A stretch of 46,509 nt of DNA, taken from NCBI RefSeq assembly GCF_003234935.1, contig NZ_QKSB01000005.1, positions 247,126 to 293,634 on the forward strand, read 5' to 3'. Source of the DNA: Putridiphycobacter roseus. GTDB lineage: Bacteria > Bacteroidota > Bacteroidia > Flavobacteriales_D > Crocinitomicaceae. A program made the position numbers and the translations under genes. Under the pieces are notes generated by a model, which had not been told where the DNA came from, did not search any database, and saw only the letters and a program-made list of their open reading frames with translations. Below, piece after piece: positions 28,334 to 38,800 of the stretch. Position 1 is the stretch's first letter. The number at the start of each line of letters is the position of its first letter.

Positions 28334-28849
28334 TTATGCTTCGAGCCAAGAAGCATACATGCGATAATTGGTTGCAATTCGCTTGACTTCACCTTCGAAC
28401 ATTTCTGGAGAAAGATCTTTTACCTTTTTTGCCGGTACACCTGCCCATATACTGCCCGACTTTACATGGGTTCCTTCTAATAAAACAGCACCAGCCGCTA
28501 TAATACAACCCGACTCAATCACACAATTATCCATTACAATGGCGCCCATGCCAATTAACACATTATCGGCCACTGTACAACCGTGTACTAAAGCGTTATG
28601 ACCAACAGAAACATTGTTTCCCAAAATAGTTTTGGTCTTTTCGTAAGTACAATGAATCACTGCCCCGTCTTGAATGTTGACATTGTTTCCAAACTGAATC
28701 GTATTTACATCACCTCTCACCACTGCATTAAACCAAACACTGCAATTTTCACCCATTTTTATATCCCCCACTAAAGTCGCATTTTCTGCCAACCAGCAAG
28801 AAGTTGGAATTTGCGGGGTGTTGCCCCTACAAGATTTTATCAAAGCCAT
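28334..28849 (-). CDS. Gamma-carbonic anhydrase family protein
   Basis: This 171-aa left-handed beta-helix protein has hexapeptide repeats throughout (for example GNNVNIQDGAVI, ADNVLIGMGAIV). The three zinc histidines are in place: H66 (VIHC), H84 and H89 (GHNALVH). RGDVNTIQ is the usual conserved segment before them. It may have carbonic anhydrase activity, but many family members are inactive or act in other ways, so the family name is safer than a function. A TAATTTTG box is 22 bp upstream of the start (28871-28878). Confidence 0.9.
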   Translation of the reverse strand: MALIKSCRGNTPQIPTSCWLAENATLVGDIKMGENCSVWFNAVVRGDVNTIQFGNNVNIQDGAVIHCTYEKTKTILGNNVSVGHNALVHGCTVADNVLIGMGAIVMDNCVIESGCIIAAGAVLLEGTHVKSGSIWAGVPAKKVKDLSPEMFEGEVKRIATNYRMYASWLEA

Positions 28850-28870
28850 AATATCATTCTTTTATTTATT

Positions 28871-28878
28871 CAAAATTA
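28871..28878 (-). promoter_or_regulatory. -7 box for the gamma-CA gene
   Basis: TAATTTTG on the minus strand, 22 bp before the ATG, fits TAnnTTTG. The TTTG at 28908-28905 is 26 bp upstream, too far for a confident call. Confidence 0.4.
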
Positions 28879-28891
28879 AAATAATAAAATG

Positions 28892-28919
28892 AAAAAAGGA
28901 GCTCCAAACGGAACTCCTT
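28892..28919 (-). terminator. Terminator of the large secreted protein
   Basis: On the minus strand AAGGAG...CTCCTT stem (6 bp, one mismatch, 3 bp, loop GTTT) followed by six T, 39 bp after the stop at 28959. Confidence 0.75.
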
Positions 28920-28958
28920 AAAAAAACATCAAAGACTTAATTATGTTATGAAGAAAAT

Positions 28959-31900
28959 TTACTTTTTGATGAATTTTAATTGCTTTCCATTACTTGTTTT
29001 CAATGCGTACATTCCAGGGGATAAATCACTAATATCAATTGCATTTACTTGATTAGCTGCAAGCACTATTTTACCGGAAAGGTCTATCACCTCAACATTC
29101 AATATTTTATTGAAATTTAAAACCTCAGCTGCAGGGTTTGGATATATTATCAATGTTTTTCCATCATAATCATCTACCGAAGAATAATCGCTAAAGCTAA
29201 ACATGCTAGACGTTGCAGAACATCCGTTAACATCTGTATAGGTCACACTATAATCTCCATCAACTCCTGGCACAAACGTTTGATTAATTGCTCCTGTAAC
29301 TTCTCCATTTACATCATTCCATTGATTGCCGTTTACTTCAGTTGAAGAAAGCGTAAGTGCATCAATTTGTGAAATTGTAGGTGCAATTGGATTTGCAAAT
29401 ACCTCCATGTGGTTTGTGCTCATTAAGGTGTCTGTACCATTTACATTACTCACAATTAACTGTACATCATATTGTCCTGCAATGGTATAAGTTACTGTTG
29501 GATTTTCTAATGTAGATGTTGCTGGTGTTCCACCGTTGAAAGTCCATTCCCAAGTATCTTGCACCCCTATAGATTCGTTAGTATAGTTCACTGTGGTACC
29601 TTCACAAATTGTATGGTCATCTTCATTGAAATCTGCAAGTGGTGGTAAAATAATGGTATGGTTGATTTTATAAATAGTAACTGTACCACTTACCTCATTA
29701 GAAACAATGACTAAAGCAGTATCAATTGGACTATTATTATCATTTACAAAGATAATTCCTTCAGGACCTAAGTCACCAGTTGCAGTAGCTACGTCTCTGT
29801 TATTAATGTACTGTACAAATAATGGGTTGGTAACATCTGACACATCATACACCATAATCCCACCCACTCTTTCTAAGGTAATAAAAGCATAAACAGTATC
29901 GTTAATCACACCGGTTACAATTCCTTCCGGTTCTGGCCCTTTATCATCCGAGCGGTTTTTAAAAGAAACATTGCTATTACTGGTATTAAAAATACTTGAA
30001 AAAGTAGCATCTGCTGCAGTAATTTGCTCAAAGTCATCTCCACTATCGTAAACCAATACGCCATTTTCATCCCAGATAGAAAAAGAACGTGCGCCGAATG
30101 AATAAATTTCATCAAAGTCTCCATCATTATCTATATCTCCTATGGTGTTGGTAGTTTTTAATCTACCTCCATTTAAATCATCTTTTAAGATAGGCATAAA
30201 GTCACCAAATATAGTTGAATCAAGCGGGTAAGAACCATCCCCGATTCTTTCCTCTTCTTCAAGACCATTGTAATCTCTAGAGTCACCTTCGTTAGCTGTC
30301 ACTAAATATGTGGAAGTACCTACTGAAAAAGAAGCAATCGCATCTGGTTGATACATTCCTTTTGTTGGCCAGTTGGCTATTAATACTTCTGAATTATCAT
30401 TGGAAACATCCATTGCGTTTCCAGGCAAACTATGGTCTTTATATCCTAATGGATAAATATCCGTAATCGTGTTGGTTGCTAAATCCAATTTAGCCAATGC
30501 ATTATTTTCTTGTAAAGTAATCCAAGCAATAGTTGAAGTTTCATTTACAGTAATATACTCCGGCTCTAAATCCTGTGCTACTGTTGAACCTGGTCCGTAA
30601 ATATTCACCCCACTTGCTTCTAAAGCTACTTGTTGTGCATTAAAACTTGTAAAAGTAGCGTTGGTAATGGAAGCATTTAATACCCCATTTGAAATATCGA
30701 TTACACTGATCGAACCTTCTGGATCATTGGTATAATTGTCATCTGGTTCTCCTTCATTTGCCGACAATACTTTGCTGTGGTCTGGGGTAAAAGTTACCAT
30801 GTCAGGCATTGCACCAGCAGTCAGTTGATTTAATAAAGCACCACTTGCGTCCAAAAACACCACACTACCTGCCAATTGCGGGTCTGTACTATTTTCCATA
30901 GCCAAAGCAATTGTATCTCCCCAAACTGCAATACTATTTAAATTACCATATGTACCTATCGCTATTGTTTGTAATAAAGCCCCATTGTGAGGGTCTGAGA
31001 TATCCAACACTTCAATTAAATTTGAAGTAGTATTTCCGACAAACAATTTTTTAGAACTTGGGTCATACGCCGAAATTTCAGCAGATCCAGTCGGCACAGT
31101 GTAAGTATAAATTGGCTCCATGTTAATTGATCCATTTCCTATTGGCGCAGTAAATTCATCATCCTTGATATAAACTGTTGCAATATTTGTCGATCCGATT
31201 TCCGTATTTGAAGAATCTAAGAATATTAAACTAATGTATTCGGTTCTTTCGGTCAACATATCATCTACTATGTTAATGTCAAAATTCATAGTTGTATCCA
31301 CATTTCCAGGGAAAGTTAAACTAAGCGGGACAGAAAAATCATTTACGTCCGCAGTACTTCCAGTTGAAACTTTCACCTTTACAATACTCGGCATACCGTT
31401 GCTGTTTGTTAAATCTAATCCGATTGAAACAAGTCCTGCAGTTTCATCAAAAGTAAGGTTAGAATTTACAACATTAACCAAAGGCATATTAGCTTGAGGT
31501 GTGAATGCGCCTGGTGAAGCAAATACCGTTGAACCATTTACTATGCCGTATTGAATAGACCCAGCCGTCCAGTTACTTGCCATTTCATTAGGTTGGTTTA
31601 TATCTATAAGTTCAATGGATGCACCATCACCGTCAGGATCAATTGGTCCAGTTGGCCAAGGCGAAGCATCATCATAATCCACTGAATCTATAGTAATTCC
31701 GAAAGTATTTACAATTTTTAAAAGCTCACCACCATTGCTTAAGGCACCTGTAAATTCGCCATTAAACGCCATTCCAAAAAATACTTCTGCAACCGCCTGG
31801 TCTACTGCGATTAAATAAAATGCCGCAGGACTTAAGGTATCGGTCGGGAAAATATAGTTAACCCCATTTGTAAATTCAAATCCACCTAAGTATGCATCTG

Positions 31901-32357
31901 AAGTACCATTGTTATAAATCTCGATAAACTCTAAAGAATCTGTACCTGATTCAGGAGAATTGTACATGATTTCAGTAATGATAATATTTGGTGTTGAATT
32001 ATTGAAAATAAAACTGTGATTTGAATTAACCATCACATTGTTATTAGAAGAATTATCAGCTACATTCGAAACTGTAATTGTATTGGTAACCCCTAAATCT
32101 AAACCACTTGCTAATGTTAAAGTAACTGAATCCATTTGCATACCAGAAAACACTGCTGTGTTGACCGTACCTAAACCGGTATAGTTGAGCACATCACTAG
32201 CTGTCGCTAAAGTTACATCTTCACTAAACACAACCAATATTTCAATACTAGTAATTGGGTTTACAGCTGTTACAACTGGTGCAGTCACATCCAATTGAGC
32301 GGATCCTTGGAATACTATTCCGCCGATACCTATTAAGGAGAGTAGAATTTTTTTCAT
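28959..32357 (-). CDS. Secreted protein: lamin-tail, choice-of-anchor I, PKD and type IX sorting domains
   Basis: This is a 1132-aa protein from the ATG at 32357, giving signal peptide MKKILLSLIGIGGIVFQG. An upstream ATG at 32396 is rejected because the TACTTTTG box lies between. Domains in order (residue ranges from this start): an Ig-like segment, lamin-tail-like (NIIITEIMYNSPESG, about 120-250), a Calx-beta-like segment, a beta-propeller-like 'choice-of-anchor I' region (YITVNETSTIAWITLQENN, about 420-940), a PKD (TWEWTFNGGTPATS, about 970-1010) and a C-terminal sorting domain (IYPNPA...GMYALKT) at about 1065-1132. It is probably a type IX secretion substrate. No catalytic site is recognised. 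Confidence 0.8.
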   Translation of the reverse strand: MKKILLSLIGIGGIVFQGSAQLDVTAPVVTAVNPITSIEILVVFSEDVTLATASDVLNYTGLGTVNTAVFSGMQMDSVTLTLASGLDLGVTNTITVSNVADNSSNNNVMVNSNHSFIFNNSTPNIIITEIMYNSPESGTDSLEFIEIYNNGTSDAYLGGFEFTNGVNYIFPTDTLSPAAFYLIAVDQAVAEVFFGMAFNGEFTGALSNGGELLKIVNTFGITIDSVDYDDASPWPTGPIDPDGDGASIELIDINQPNEMASNWTAGSIQYGIVNGSTVFASPGAFTPQANMPLVNVVNSNLTFDETAGLVSIGLDLTNSNGMPSIVKVKVSTGSTADVNDFSVPLSLTFPGNVDTTMNFDINIVDDMLTERTEYISLIFLDSSNTEIGSTNIATVYIKDDEFTAPIGNGSINMEPIYTYTVPTGSAEISAYDPSSKKLFVGNTTSNLIEVLDISDPHNGALLQTIAIGTYGNLNSIAVWGDTIALAMENSTDPQLAGSVVFLDASGALLNQLTAGAMPDMVTFTPDHSKVLSANEGEPDDNYTNDPEGSISVIDISNGVLNASITNATFTSFNAQQVALEASGVNIYGPGSTVAQDLEPEYITVNETSTIAWITLQENNALAKLDLATNTITDIYPLGYKDHSLPGNAMDVSNDNSEVLIANWPTKGMYQPDAIASFSVGTSTYLVTANEGDSRDYNGLEEEERIGDGSYPLDSTIFGDFMPILKDDLNGGRLKTTNTIGDIDNDGDFDEIYSFGARSFSIWDENGVLVYDSGDDFEQITAADATFSSIFNTSNSNVSFKNRSDDKGPEPEGIVTGVINDTVYAFITLERVGGIMVYDVSDVTNPLFVQYINNRDVATATGDLGPEGIIFVNDNNSPIDTALVIVSNEVSGTVTIYKINHTIILPPLADFNEDDHTICEGTTVNYTNESIGVQDTWEWTFNGGTPATSTLENPTVTYTIAGQYDVQLIVSNVNGTDTLMSTNHMEVFANPIAPTISQIDALTLSSTEVNGNQWNDVNGEVTGAINQTFVPGVDGDYSVTYTDVNGCSATSSMFSFSDYSSVDDYDGKTLIIYPNPAAEVLNFNKILNVEVIDLSGKIVLAANQVNAIDISDLSPGMYALKTSNGKQLKFIKK

Positions 32358-32371
32358 CTTACTTTTTTTTA

Positions 32372-32379
32372 CAAAAGTA
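32372..32379 (-). promoter_or_regulatory. -7 box deciding the start of the large secreted protein
   Basis: TACTTTTG on the minus strand, 14 bp before the ATG at 32357. The alternative ATG at 32396 would be upstream of the likely transcription start. Confidence 0.5.
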
Positions 32380-32841
32380 AAGCAGTAAGCTACCAATGCT
32401 TTTACCTAGCAGTTATGCTTGCATTAAATAAAAATGTACAAATCCATTTCGGCTTAAGTTAAGTTTGAAATTAGGTTAACATTTAAAGTGTATTACATTG
32501 AAAAAGGAACCAAAAATTATTAAAACGCGCTATAACCCTTAATATTCATAGTGATAAATCAGTTAATATTAAGTTGATACTGAATTAAAACAAAGAGATA
32601 GTTGCATGGGTTAATTGTATATAAATTTTCATTTCCCAGGACTTCATCCTTTTTTGAATTTAAAAAACGATAGCCATTTACTCCTTTGGGAATAAAGAAA
32701 GTTAGTTTAAGCATTTCCTCCTAAAACCTTTTATCATTCTAACAAGTTGAATAATTATACGGATACTCTTTACCAAAAATAGTTAAAAGAGAAATGCCTC
32801 TACTATATCAAAGGGCACCTTAAAAAACTTTTCACACGATT
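32380..32841. other. Intergenic region, nothing recognised
   Basis: AT-rich stretch of about 460 bp between two minus-strand secreted-protein genes. I saw no ORF, tRNA, repeat or clear terminator. The side next to 32379 should hold the promoter of the large protein. Confidence 0.4.
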
Positions 32842-33726
32842 TTAAAATAGAAACTTCTCTTTATAAACCACCTTTGAGTCTTGCGTTACTTGATAGATAT
32901 ATACGCCTTGCGGGTGATTAAATGGAATAAAAGTTTCCGTATTGTTTAGCGCATGTGTTGCCATTAATTGACCTTGCATATTAAACACTTGAATGTTTGC
33001 GTTATTGTTTGATGCTTGCACTACATTTATGTATTTTCCTTGATAATTAGCTATAACTTGAAATTTCACTTCATCAAATGTGGCCAGGTTACCTGCTGTT
33101 GAATAAATAGAGATTTTTGCATGAGCAGTATCGGTACAATCGTTGTAATTCTTTGCTATGAGTGTTACATCATAAACTCCAACTTCATAAGTAATCATGA
33201 TGGGGTTCATATCAAAGGTGTAAATAAATCCATTTGTAATGCTAGTGTCCAAATTCCAATAAAAAATGGTATCTGAAAGCGGGTTACCCACTTGAAAAGA
33301 ACCTGTGGAATGATTCTCTAAAGTAACGTTTACTGAATTATTCCCCTCATACGCATCATTACCTAAATCAGTAAGACCATTTGAAACTATGTTTAATACT
33401 GCTTCGGGATTAATGGAATCTACCATCATTGAATCAATAAAATAAGCTCCTGATATGGTATCAAAAACTTCTAATACGTACAAGCCCGGTTTTGGAATAG
33501 ATAAATTGGAAAAATGAGAAACAACCAATCCTTCTGGATTCGTCCAATCGATATAATGATTTCCACTACCACCTGTAACCACGCAGTTTAAAAGGCCATA
33601 CCCATTTTGATAATTTGTAGTTCTACAAAAAGGTTCAGAAACAATATTTGAAATCACCGTCAACGCTTGAGATTGTGCATCATTTCTAAAAAAAAGTATG
33701 AGCAAAAAAAGGGTTACAATTTTCAT
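32842..33726 (-). CDS. Secreted protein with C-terminal sorting domain (T9SS)
   Basis: This 294-aa protein has a signal peptide (about 1-19), an N-terminal Ser/Gly/Asn-rich beta region, a central PKD-like stretch (NPLSDTIFYWNLDTSI, VYDVTLIAKNY) and a C-terminal sorting domain (IQVFNMQGQLMATHAL, GVYIYQV, final KEKFLF). The end matches type A sorting signals, which are recognised by the type IX secretion system and removed after export. The role of the mature part is unknown, perhaps adhesion. Confidence 0.72.
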   Translation of the reverse strand: MKIVTLFLLILFFRNDAQSQALTVISNIVSEPFCRTTNYQNGYGLLNCVVTGGSGNHYIDWTNPEGLVVSHFSNLSIPKPGLYVLEVFDTISGAYFIDSMMVDSINPEAVLNIVSNGLTDLGNDAYEGNNSVNVTLENHSTGSFQVGNPLSDTIFYWNLDTSITNGFIYTFDMNPIMITYEVGVYDVTLIAKNYNDCTDTAHAKISIYSTAGNLATFDEVKFQVIANYQGKYINVVQASNNNANIQVFNMQGQLMATHALNNTETFIPFNHPQGVYIYQVTQDSKVVYKEKFLF

Positions 33727-33892
33727 AATAGATAGTTAACACTAACAAGTATACTGATAATGTACGCCTTAAACAAATTTACCTTCGATTTAAAGAAATT
33801 ACTAATTGGACAATTTTATTTGCGCGTGCAGATAATGTTAAATAAATTCCATGATTGTGAATTACTTTTTTTTAGTCCCCATAAAAATTTAA

Positions 33893-33900
33893 TACCTTTG
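33893..33900 (+). promoter_or_regulatory. -7 box before the flavin-reductase-like gene
   Basis: TACCTTTG matches TAnnTTTG and lies 6 bp before the ATG at 33907, so the mRNA would have almost no leader. It argues against the longer frame that begins at 33760. Confidence 0.55.
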
Positions 33901-33906
33901 CAGTTG

Positions 33907-34800
33907 ATGTTAACAATTGATCCAAAAACCATTCCGGTACCACAACTTCACGGGTACTTATTAGGCGCTATAGGCCCTCGTCCGATTGCATTTGCCAGTA
34001 CGGTAGACAAAGACGGGAATCCTAACTTAGCCCCTTTTAGTTTCTTTAATGTTTTTAGTGCAAATCCGCCAATATTAATTTTTTCTCCAGCAAGAAGCGG
34101 CAGAACAAATACAACAAAGGACACTTACAACAATGTAAAGGCAGTAAAAGAGGTAGTAATTAATATTGTGAATTACGATATGGTTCACCAAATGTCATTG
34201 GCAAGTTCACCATTCGAACCAAATGTGGATGAATTTATTAAGACTGGCTTTACCAAAGTTGCTTCAGAAACAGTACAACCATTTAGGGTTGCCGAAGCAC
34301 CAGTTCAATTTGAGTGTATCGTCACAGAAGTTAAAGAATTGGGCCAAGATGGTGGTGCAGGAAACTTGGTATTTTGTGAAGTGCAACGCATCCACATTGC
34401 GGAAGAAATTTTAGACGAAAATGGTAAAATTGACCAGCACAAAATTGATTTAGTCGCAAGAATGGGTGGCAATTGGTATTGCAGGGCAGATAAAAACTCC
34501 ATGTTTGAAATTGCCAAACCAATCACTACTATTGGGATTGGTTATGATGCCATTCCAAAAGACATTTTGGAATCTACCGTATTGACAAAAAATGATTTTG
34601 GACAATTAGGTAACATAGAAACCATTCCTGATGAAACTGAAGTCAACGAATATAAATTACTTGATTTAAGTGAATTATTTATTGAATTTGAGGACGATCA
34701 GAAAACATTAGAAATAAAATTACACAGCTTAGCAAAAGAAAAATTAAAAGAAAATAAAGTGGACGAAGCGTGGAAAACACTCTTGTCCTTTAATAATTAA
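33907..34800 (+). CDS. Flavin-reductase-like FMN-binding protein
   Basis: This is a 297-aa protein from the ATG at 33907. The N-terminal split-barrel domain carries GPRPIAFASTVDKDG and PNLAPFSFFN, typical of the flavin reductase-like/DIM6 family that binds FMN, followed by the family's NIVNYDM segment. The last 90 residues are extra and of unknown fold, helical and rich in Glu/Lys. The substrate is not predictable. The gene is followed after 13 bp by the DUF3127 gene in the same orientation, so they form an operon. Confidence 0.82.
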   Translation: MLTIDPKTIPVPQLHGYLLGAIGPRPIAFASTVDKDGNPNLAPFSFFNVFSANPPILIFSPARSGRTNTTKDTYNNVKAVKEVVINIVNYDMVHQMSLASSPFEPNVDEFIKTGFTKVASETVQPFRVAEAPVQFECIVTEVKELGQDGGAGNLVFCEVQRIHIAEEILDENGKIDQHKIDLVARMGGNWYCRADKNSMFEIAKPITTIGIGYDAIPKDILESTVLTKNDFGQLGNIETIPDETEVNEYKLLDLSELFIEFEDDQKTLEIKLHSLAKEKLKENKVDEAWKTLLSFNN

Positions 34801-34813
34801 ATAAATCAAAACT

Positions 34814-35173
34814 ATGTATACGTTAAAAGGTGAAATTAAAGTAATAGGTGAAACACAAAATATCACGGATTCTTTCAAAAAAAGAGAATTTGTAGTATTG
34901 GACGCTTCAGGTCAATATCCACAAACCATCATGTTTCAAGCTGTACAAGACAGATGTGACATGTTGAATGCTGTAAAAGTAGGAGATATGGTTGAAGTAG
35001 TGTTTTTCTTAAGAGGAAGAGAGTGGACAAATCCAGAAGGTGTTGTGAAGTACTTTAATTCATTAGATGCTTGGAAAATTAACCCAGCTTCAGAAGGAAG
35101 TAGTGCTGCACCTGCAAGTGCTGAAAACGCTGAAACATTTGTTGCTGAAGGTGACGACGATTTACCTTTCTAA
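34814..35173 (+). CDS. DUF3127 protein with SSB-like C-terminal tip
   Basis: This 119-aa protein has a predicted OB-like beta fold in residues 1-90 (KKREFVVLD, YPQTIMFQ, VKVGDMVEVVFFLRGREW) typical of DUF3127, then a low-complexity Ala/Ser/Glu linker, and ends GDDDLPF. The acidic-Pro-Phe tip is like that of single-stranded DNA-binding protein, which recruits repair and replication partners. This suggests DNA-related work, but the family is of unknown function. It is cotranscribed with the flavin-reductase-like gene. Confidence 0.8.
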   Translation: MYTLKGEIKVIGETQNITDSFKKREFVVLDASGQYPQTIMFQAVQDRCDMLNAVKVGDMVEVVFFLRGREWTNPEGVVKYFNSLDAWKINPASEGSSAAPASAENAETFVAEGDDDLPF

Positions 35174-35196
35174 ATAAAATATTAAACAACATTATG

Positions 35197-35229
35197 AAAG
35201 TCCATTTGCCTAGCATTTGGACTTTTTTT
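35197..35229 (+). terminator. Terminator after the DUF3127 gene
   Basis: Eight-bp stem (AAAGTCCA/TGGACTTT, 13-nt loop) followed by a T-run. It lies between convergent genes and may serve both. Confidence 0.8.
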
Positions 35230-35237
35230 ATTTAAAT

Positions 35238-35855
35238 TTATCGGGGAATGGCTTTAAATTGAAACCCTTTTTCGCTAAAGTATGTCAAGATTTCTGGCAA
35301 CAAAACGCGCATATTTACAAAAGCTTTTTCGGAATCGTGTAAGACAATAATATCTCCTGCTTTGATCTTTTTTTTAGCCTGTTCGACTAATTTTTCAACT
35401 GGTATTTTTAAATCAAAATCATAAGATAAGTAAGACCAAAATATGGTTTGATATCCCGCTTTTTTTAACAGATTATGCTGCTTAAATTTTAATTTTCCAT
35501 AGGGTGGACGGAATAGTGTAGTAGAAGTATATCTTGCCGCTTCTTCCACATCTGCTAAAAAAGCCTTAGTACCGCTTTTACGTCCATTTAAATGACGCAT
35601 AGAGTGATTCCCAACTAAATGTCCATCTGCAATTATTTTAGACATTAATAAAGGGTAATTTTTACTGTTTTTTCCCAAACAAAAAAATGTTGCTTTGGCA
35701 TTATATTGCCTTAATTCCTGTAATATCCAGTCTGTAATTTCAGGGCAGGGACCGTCGTCAAAAGTTAAGTAAAGGATAGGATTAGATGTAAAAATACCCC
35801 AAATCGAATCGGGATACAATCTCCGAAGCCATTTGGGGTATTTAAATATTCTCAC
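35238..35855 (-). CDS. Polysaccharide deacetylase (NodB-like)
   Basis: This 205-aa enzyme has the NodB motifs: TFDDGP with D33 and D34, HSMRH with H84 and H88 (metal triad with D34), RPPYGKLK, and a late VLHD. The domain removes N-acetyl groups from polysaccharides such as peptidoglycan, chitin or surface glycans. There is no signal peptide, so it may act inside the cell or be membrane-associated. It starts 9 bp after the DUF2723 gene, so the two are cotranscribed, which suggests a shared role in glycan or glycoprotein assembly (inference). Confidence 0.88.
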   Translation of the reverse strand: MRIFKYPKWLRRLYPDSIWGIFTSNPILYLTFDDGPCPEITDWILQELRQYNAKATFFCLGKNSKNYPLLMSKIIADGHLVGNHSMRHLNGRKSGTKAFLADVEEAARYTSTTLFRPPYGKLKFKQHNLLKKAGYQTIFWSYLSYDFDLKIPVEKLVEQAKKKIKAGDIIVLHDSEKAFVNMRVLLPEILTYFSEKGFQFKAIPR

Positions 35856-35864
35856 TTATCTATT

Positions 35865-38800
35865 TTAAGGCTGTTGGCTTGTAAATTGATTAATTAAACC
35901 ACCAACAGATCTGTTATAAGCATTTAAAGCATCCGCTTTTCTATATTCGTTTTTCTTAGCTTCAAAGGCCATCATGTACTTTTGAACAGCATTCTCCACA
36001 TTTGTTTTCAATTCATCACTGCTATTTGAATATACCACACTTACTGTCTGATAAATCGTCAACATACTTCTTAAAACATTGGAAGCATCTTCGAGCATGG
36101 ATTTTGAAAATTCAGCATCCACATCTAAATAATAGTCTAACTCTTCTTCATAAACGCGCATAGCTTCGGCAGCAAGTGCTTCACCTTCTGCATTAGCACC
36201 AACACTTAAGTAACCACTAACATAATAAGGAATCAATCTTCCATAAGGTACTTTATTATTTGGCATTACTTCTAAAGCACGATTAAATAAACTAACAATC
36301 TTCTCTTTTGTTTCTGCCTGAATCAATTCCAATTTTTTCATTTCTGTAGAAGCACTATCTCCATCAATGTTGGCAAAGAACTCAAGTTTACGACTAGCTA
36401 AATCATAGTCTTCCGCATATGCATCTGCCAAAACACTAAATTGAATTTTATAATTACTCACCCCTCTTTTAGTGTAATAATCAACCAAAACTCCTTCTTT
36501 TTCCATATTACCCCAGATATACTTATTCATTATATTTTCATAAGCTACATCTTTGTTAACTTCTCCAAAAGAATTAGGATTTCTATTCTTATTAATTTCT
36601 AATGGCACCAATTTATAGACTAAGCCTTCGTTGAAGAAATACTTTTGAAGTCCTAAATAAGTAGAAGGTGAAGCTGCACCTGCGAAATACAAATCTCTTT
36701 CCCAATTAAAGTTACTTATTATATTTAGGACCATTATTTCAGCCTTAGTAATATAATTTTTACCACTAGGTAATTTCCATCTCAACTCTTTAGCAATTCT
36801 ATCGTAGTCTTTTTCAGCAACAATACTATTTAATTTCACATGTTCTGCATCAATTGGCATAGTAAACCCACGAGACGGCAATAAAAATAATTTATTTCCT
36901 TGGTTATCGAATAGATTTTTTTCATCATGTAAAAATTCCATCACATAACTTAAAGGCAAGTAATCAAAACTATCGTTAAAATCTTGTAACACTTTTTGAA
37001 CAGCTTGTAATTGATGTTCATTCAAACCTAATTGATTCCCACTTTTCATTAATTTAAATACAAAATCTCTGAATTTGTAATAGGTACCTGTTTCATTAAA
37101 AGTTTGCACAGAAATTACTACTTCAGGTTGTGTACTTGCTAATTTACTTTGTGCTAAAATAGCGTACAATTGTCCACATGCATTTTTAAACCCATTAGCA
37201 AATACTTCAGGATTATTTCGCATTTTTAAATCCATGATTTCTTTACCTTGTCTGTTTAAAGATTCAGATTGCATGGTCAACTGATTTGAACTTTGGACAT
37301 AAACTACATCTAAGTATCTATTTTGACGGTATTCTTCCTCCTCAAAACTAATAGGTAATGGATCCGAATCATAGGCCTTACGTTTCATTTGTGCTGTATA
37401 CCAATCTGTACTAAATAAGCTTAAATTACAAACCCTTAAATCAGTTTGTTGTCCTTCCACCTCTTGTAAGTACCATAATGGGAAAGTATCGTTATCTCCA
37501 TTAGTAAACAGAATAGAATTAGTACTACAGCCAATCATATAGTTATTGGCTAATGCTTTTGCCGTATACCTGCCAGAACGATCATGATCATCCCAACCTT
37601 GCATACCCATTAGAATTGGTACAGGTAAGCAAATCAAAGTAGCGATTATAGCCAATTGTGCTTCGCTTTTAACCGTGCTTTTCAACCCAACCATTATTGC
37701 AAAAGCCAATACAATCATAGCAGAAATGTATAACATAGCGATTCCTGTAGCTGTACCACCAATAAACAATATAACAGTAAACACACCTAAGCCCATAGCT
37801 ATTTTACTTAATTCTTTCCAATCCATAGATTTATAGGCTTTAAAAAGCCCTAAAACGGATAAACCTATCCAAAAAGAGAAAGCATAAAAAGAAGCGGCAT
37901 AAGCATAATCTCTTTCCCTTGGCTCAAATGGTTTTTGATTCAAGTAAATGATTACCGCCACACCAGTTAAAAGAAATAAAATGGTAATTAACCACCAGGA
38001 TCTAGATGCTTTTAACATGGTAAATATAAAACCGATTAATCCTAAAATTAATGGTAACATATAAAATTTGTTATGTGAAGCATTATCCTTTATGATAGAA
38101 GGTACTAATGTTTGGTCCCCAACATGATATTTATCGATAAAATTTAAACCAGAAATCCAATTACCATCTCTAGCATTACCATGCCCTTGTTCATCTGACT
38201 GTCGACCCGAAAAATTCCACATAAAATAACGCCAATACATCCAATTGACTTGGTAATTTACAAAGTAAGAAAGGTTTTCAGAAAATTCCGGTGTTTTGGT
38301 CTTACTCGTCGCTCCCGACCAGCTCAAATATCCACGAACATGACGGTCTTCAGAACTATACATCCTAGGGAAAACTGTTGATTGTGCAGGATTATATTTA
38401 GGTTTTTGATTTTTACCATCAAAGGACTTGTAGTATTTTTCCACTACTTTTCCTTTATTACCGGCAGCAAATTCATTCGCTTCCGCTTCCGTTTCAAATC
38501 CAGCAATATCTTTTAACCCACTTTTATCTTGTACAACAAATCTTCTTAAATAAACATCTGAACGATCTCCCCATTTATTTCTACTCAACGTTTTTGCATT
38601 AAAATATTGACCATATAAAATTGGCCAATCTCCATATTGCTCACGCTTTAAATAAGACTCTAAACTTACCAAGTTTTCTGGATCATTTTCATCCAAAGGT
38701 GGATTAGCATTCGAACGAATTACAATCATTGCGAAACAAGTGTAACCAATCAATAACATAGAGCCACTCCAAGTAATAATATTTAAAATGGGTTTATTTG

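Noticed and set aside
32358..32396. Upstream start of the large secreted protein
   Set aside because: It would place 13 residues before the signal peptide and the promoter box within the coding region.
33760..33906. Longer start for the flavin-reductase-like gene
   Set aside because: A TACCTTTG box lies just before 33907 and the extra 49 residues have no family match.
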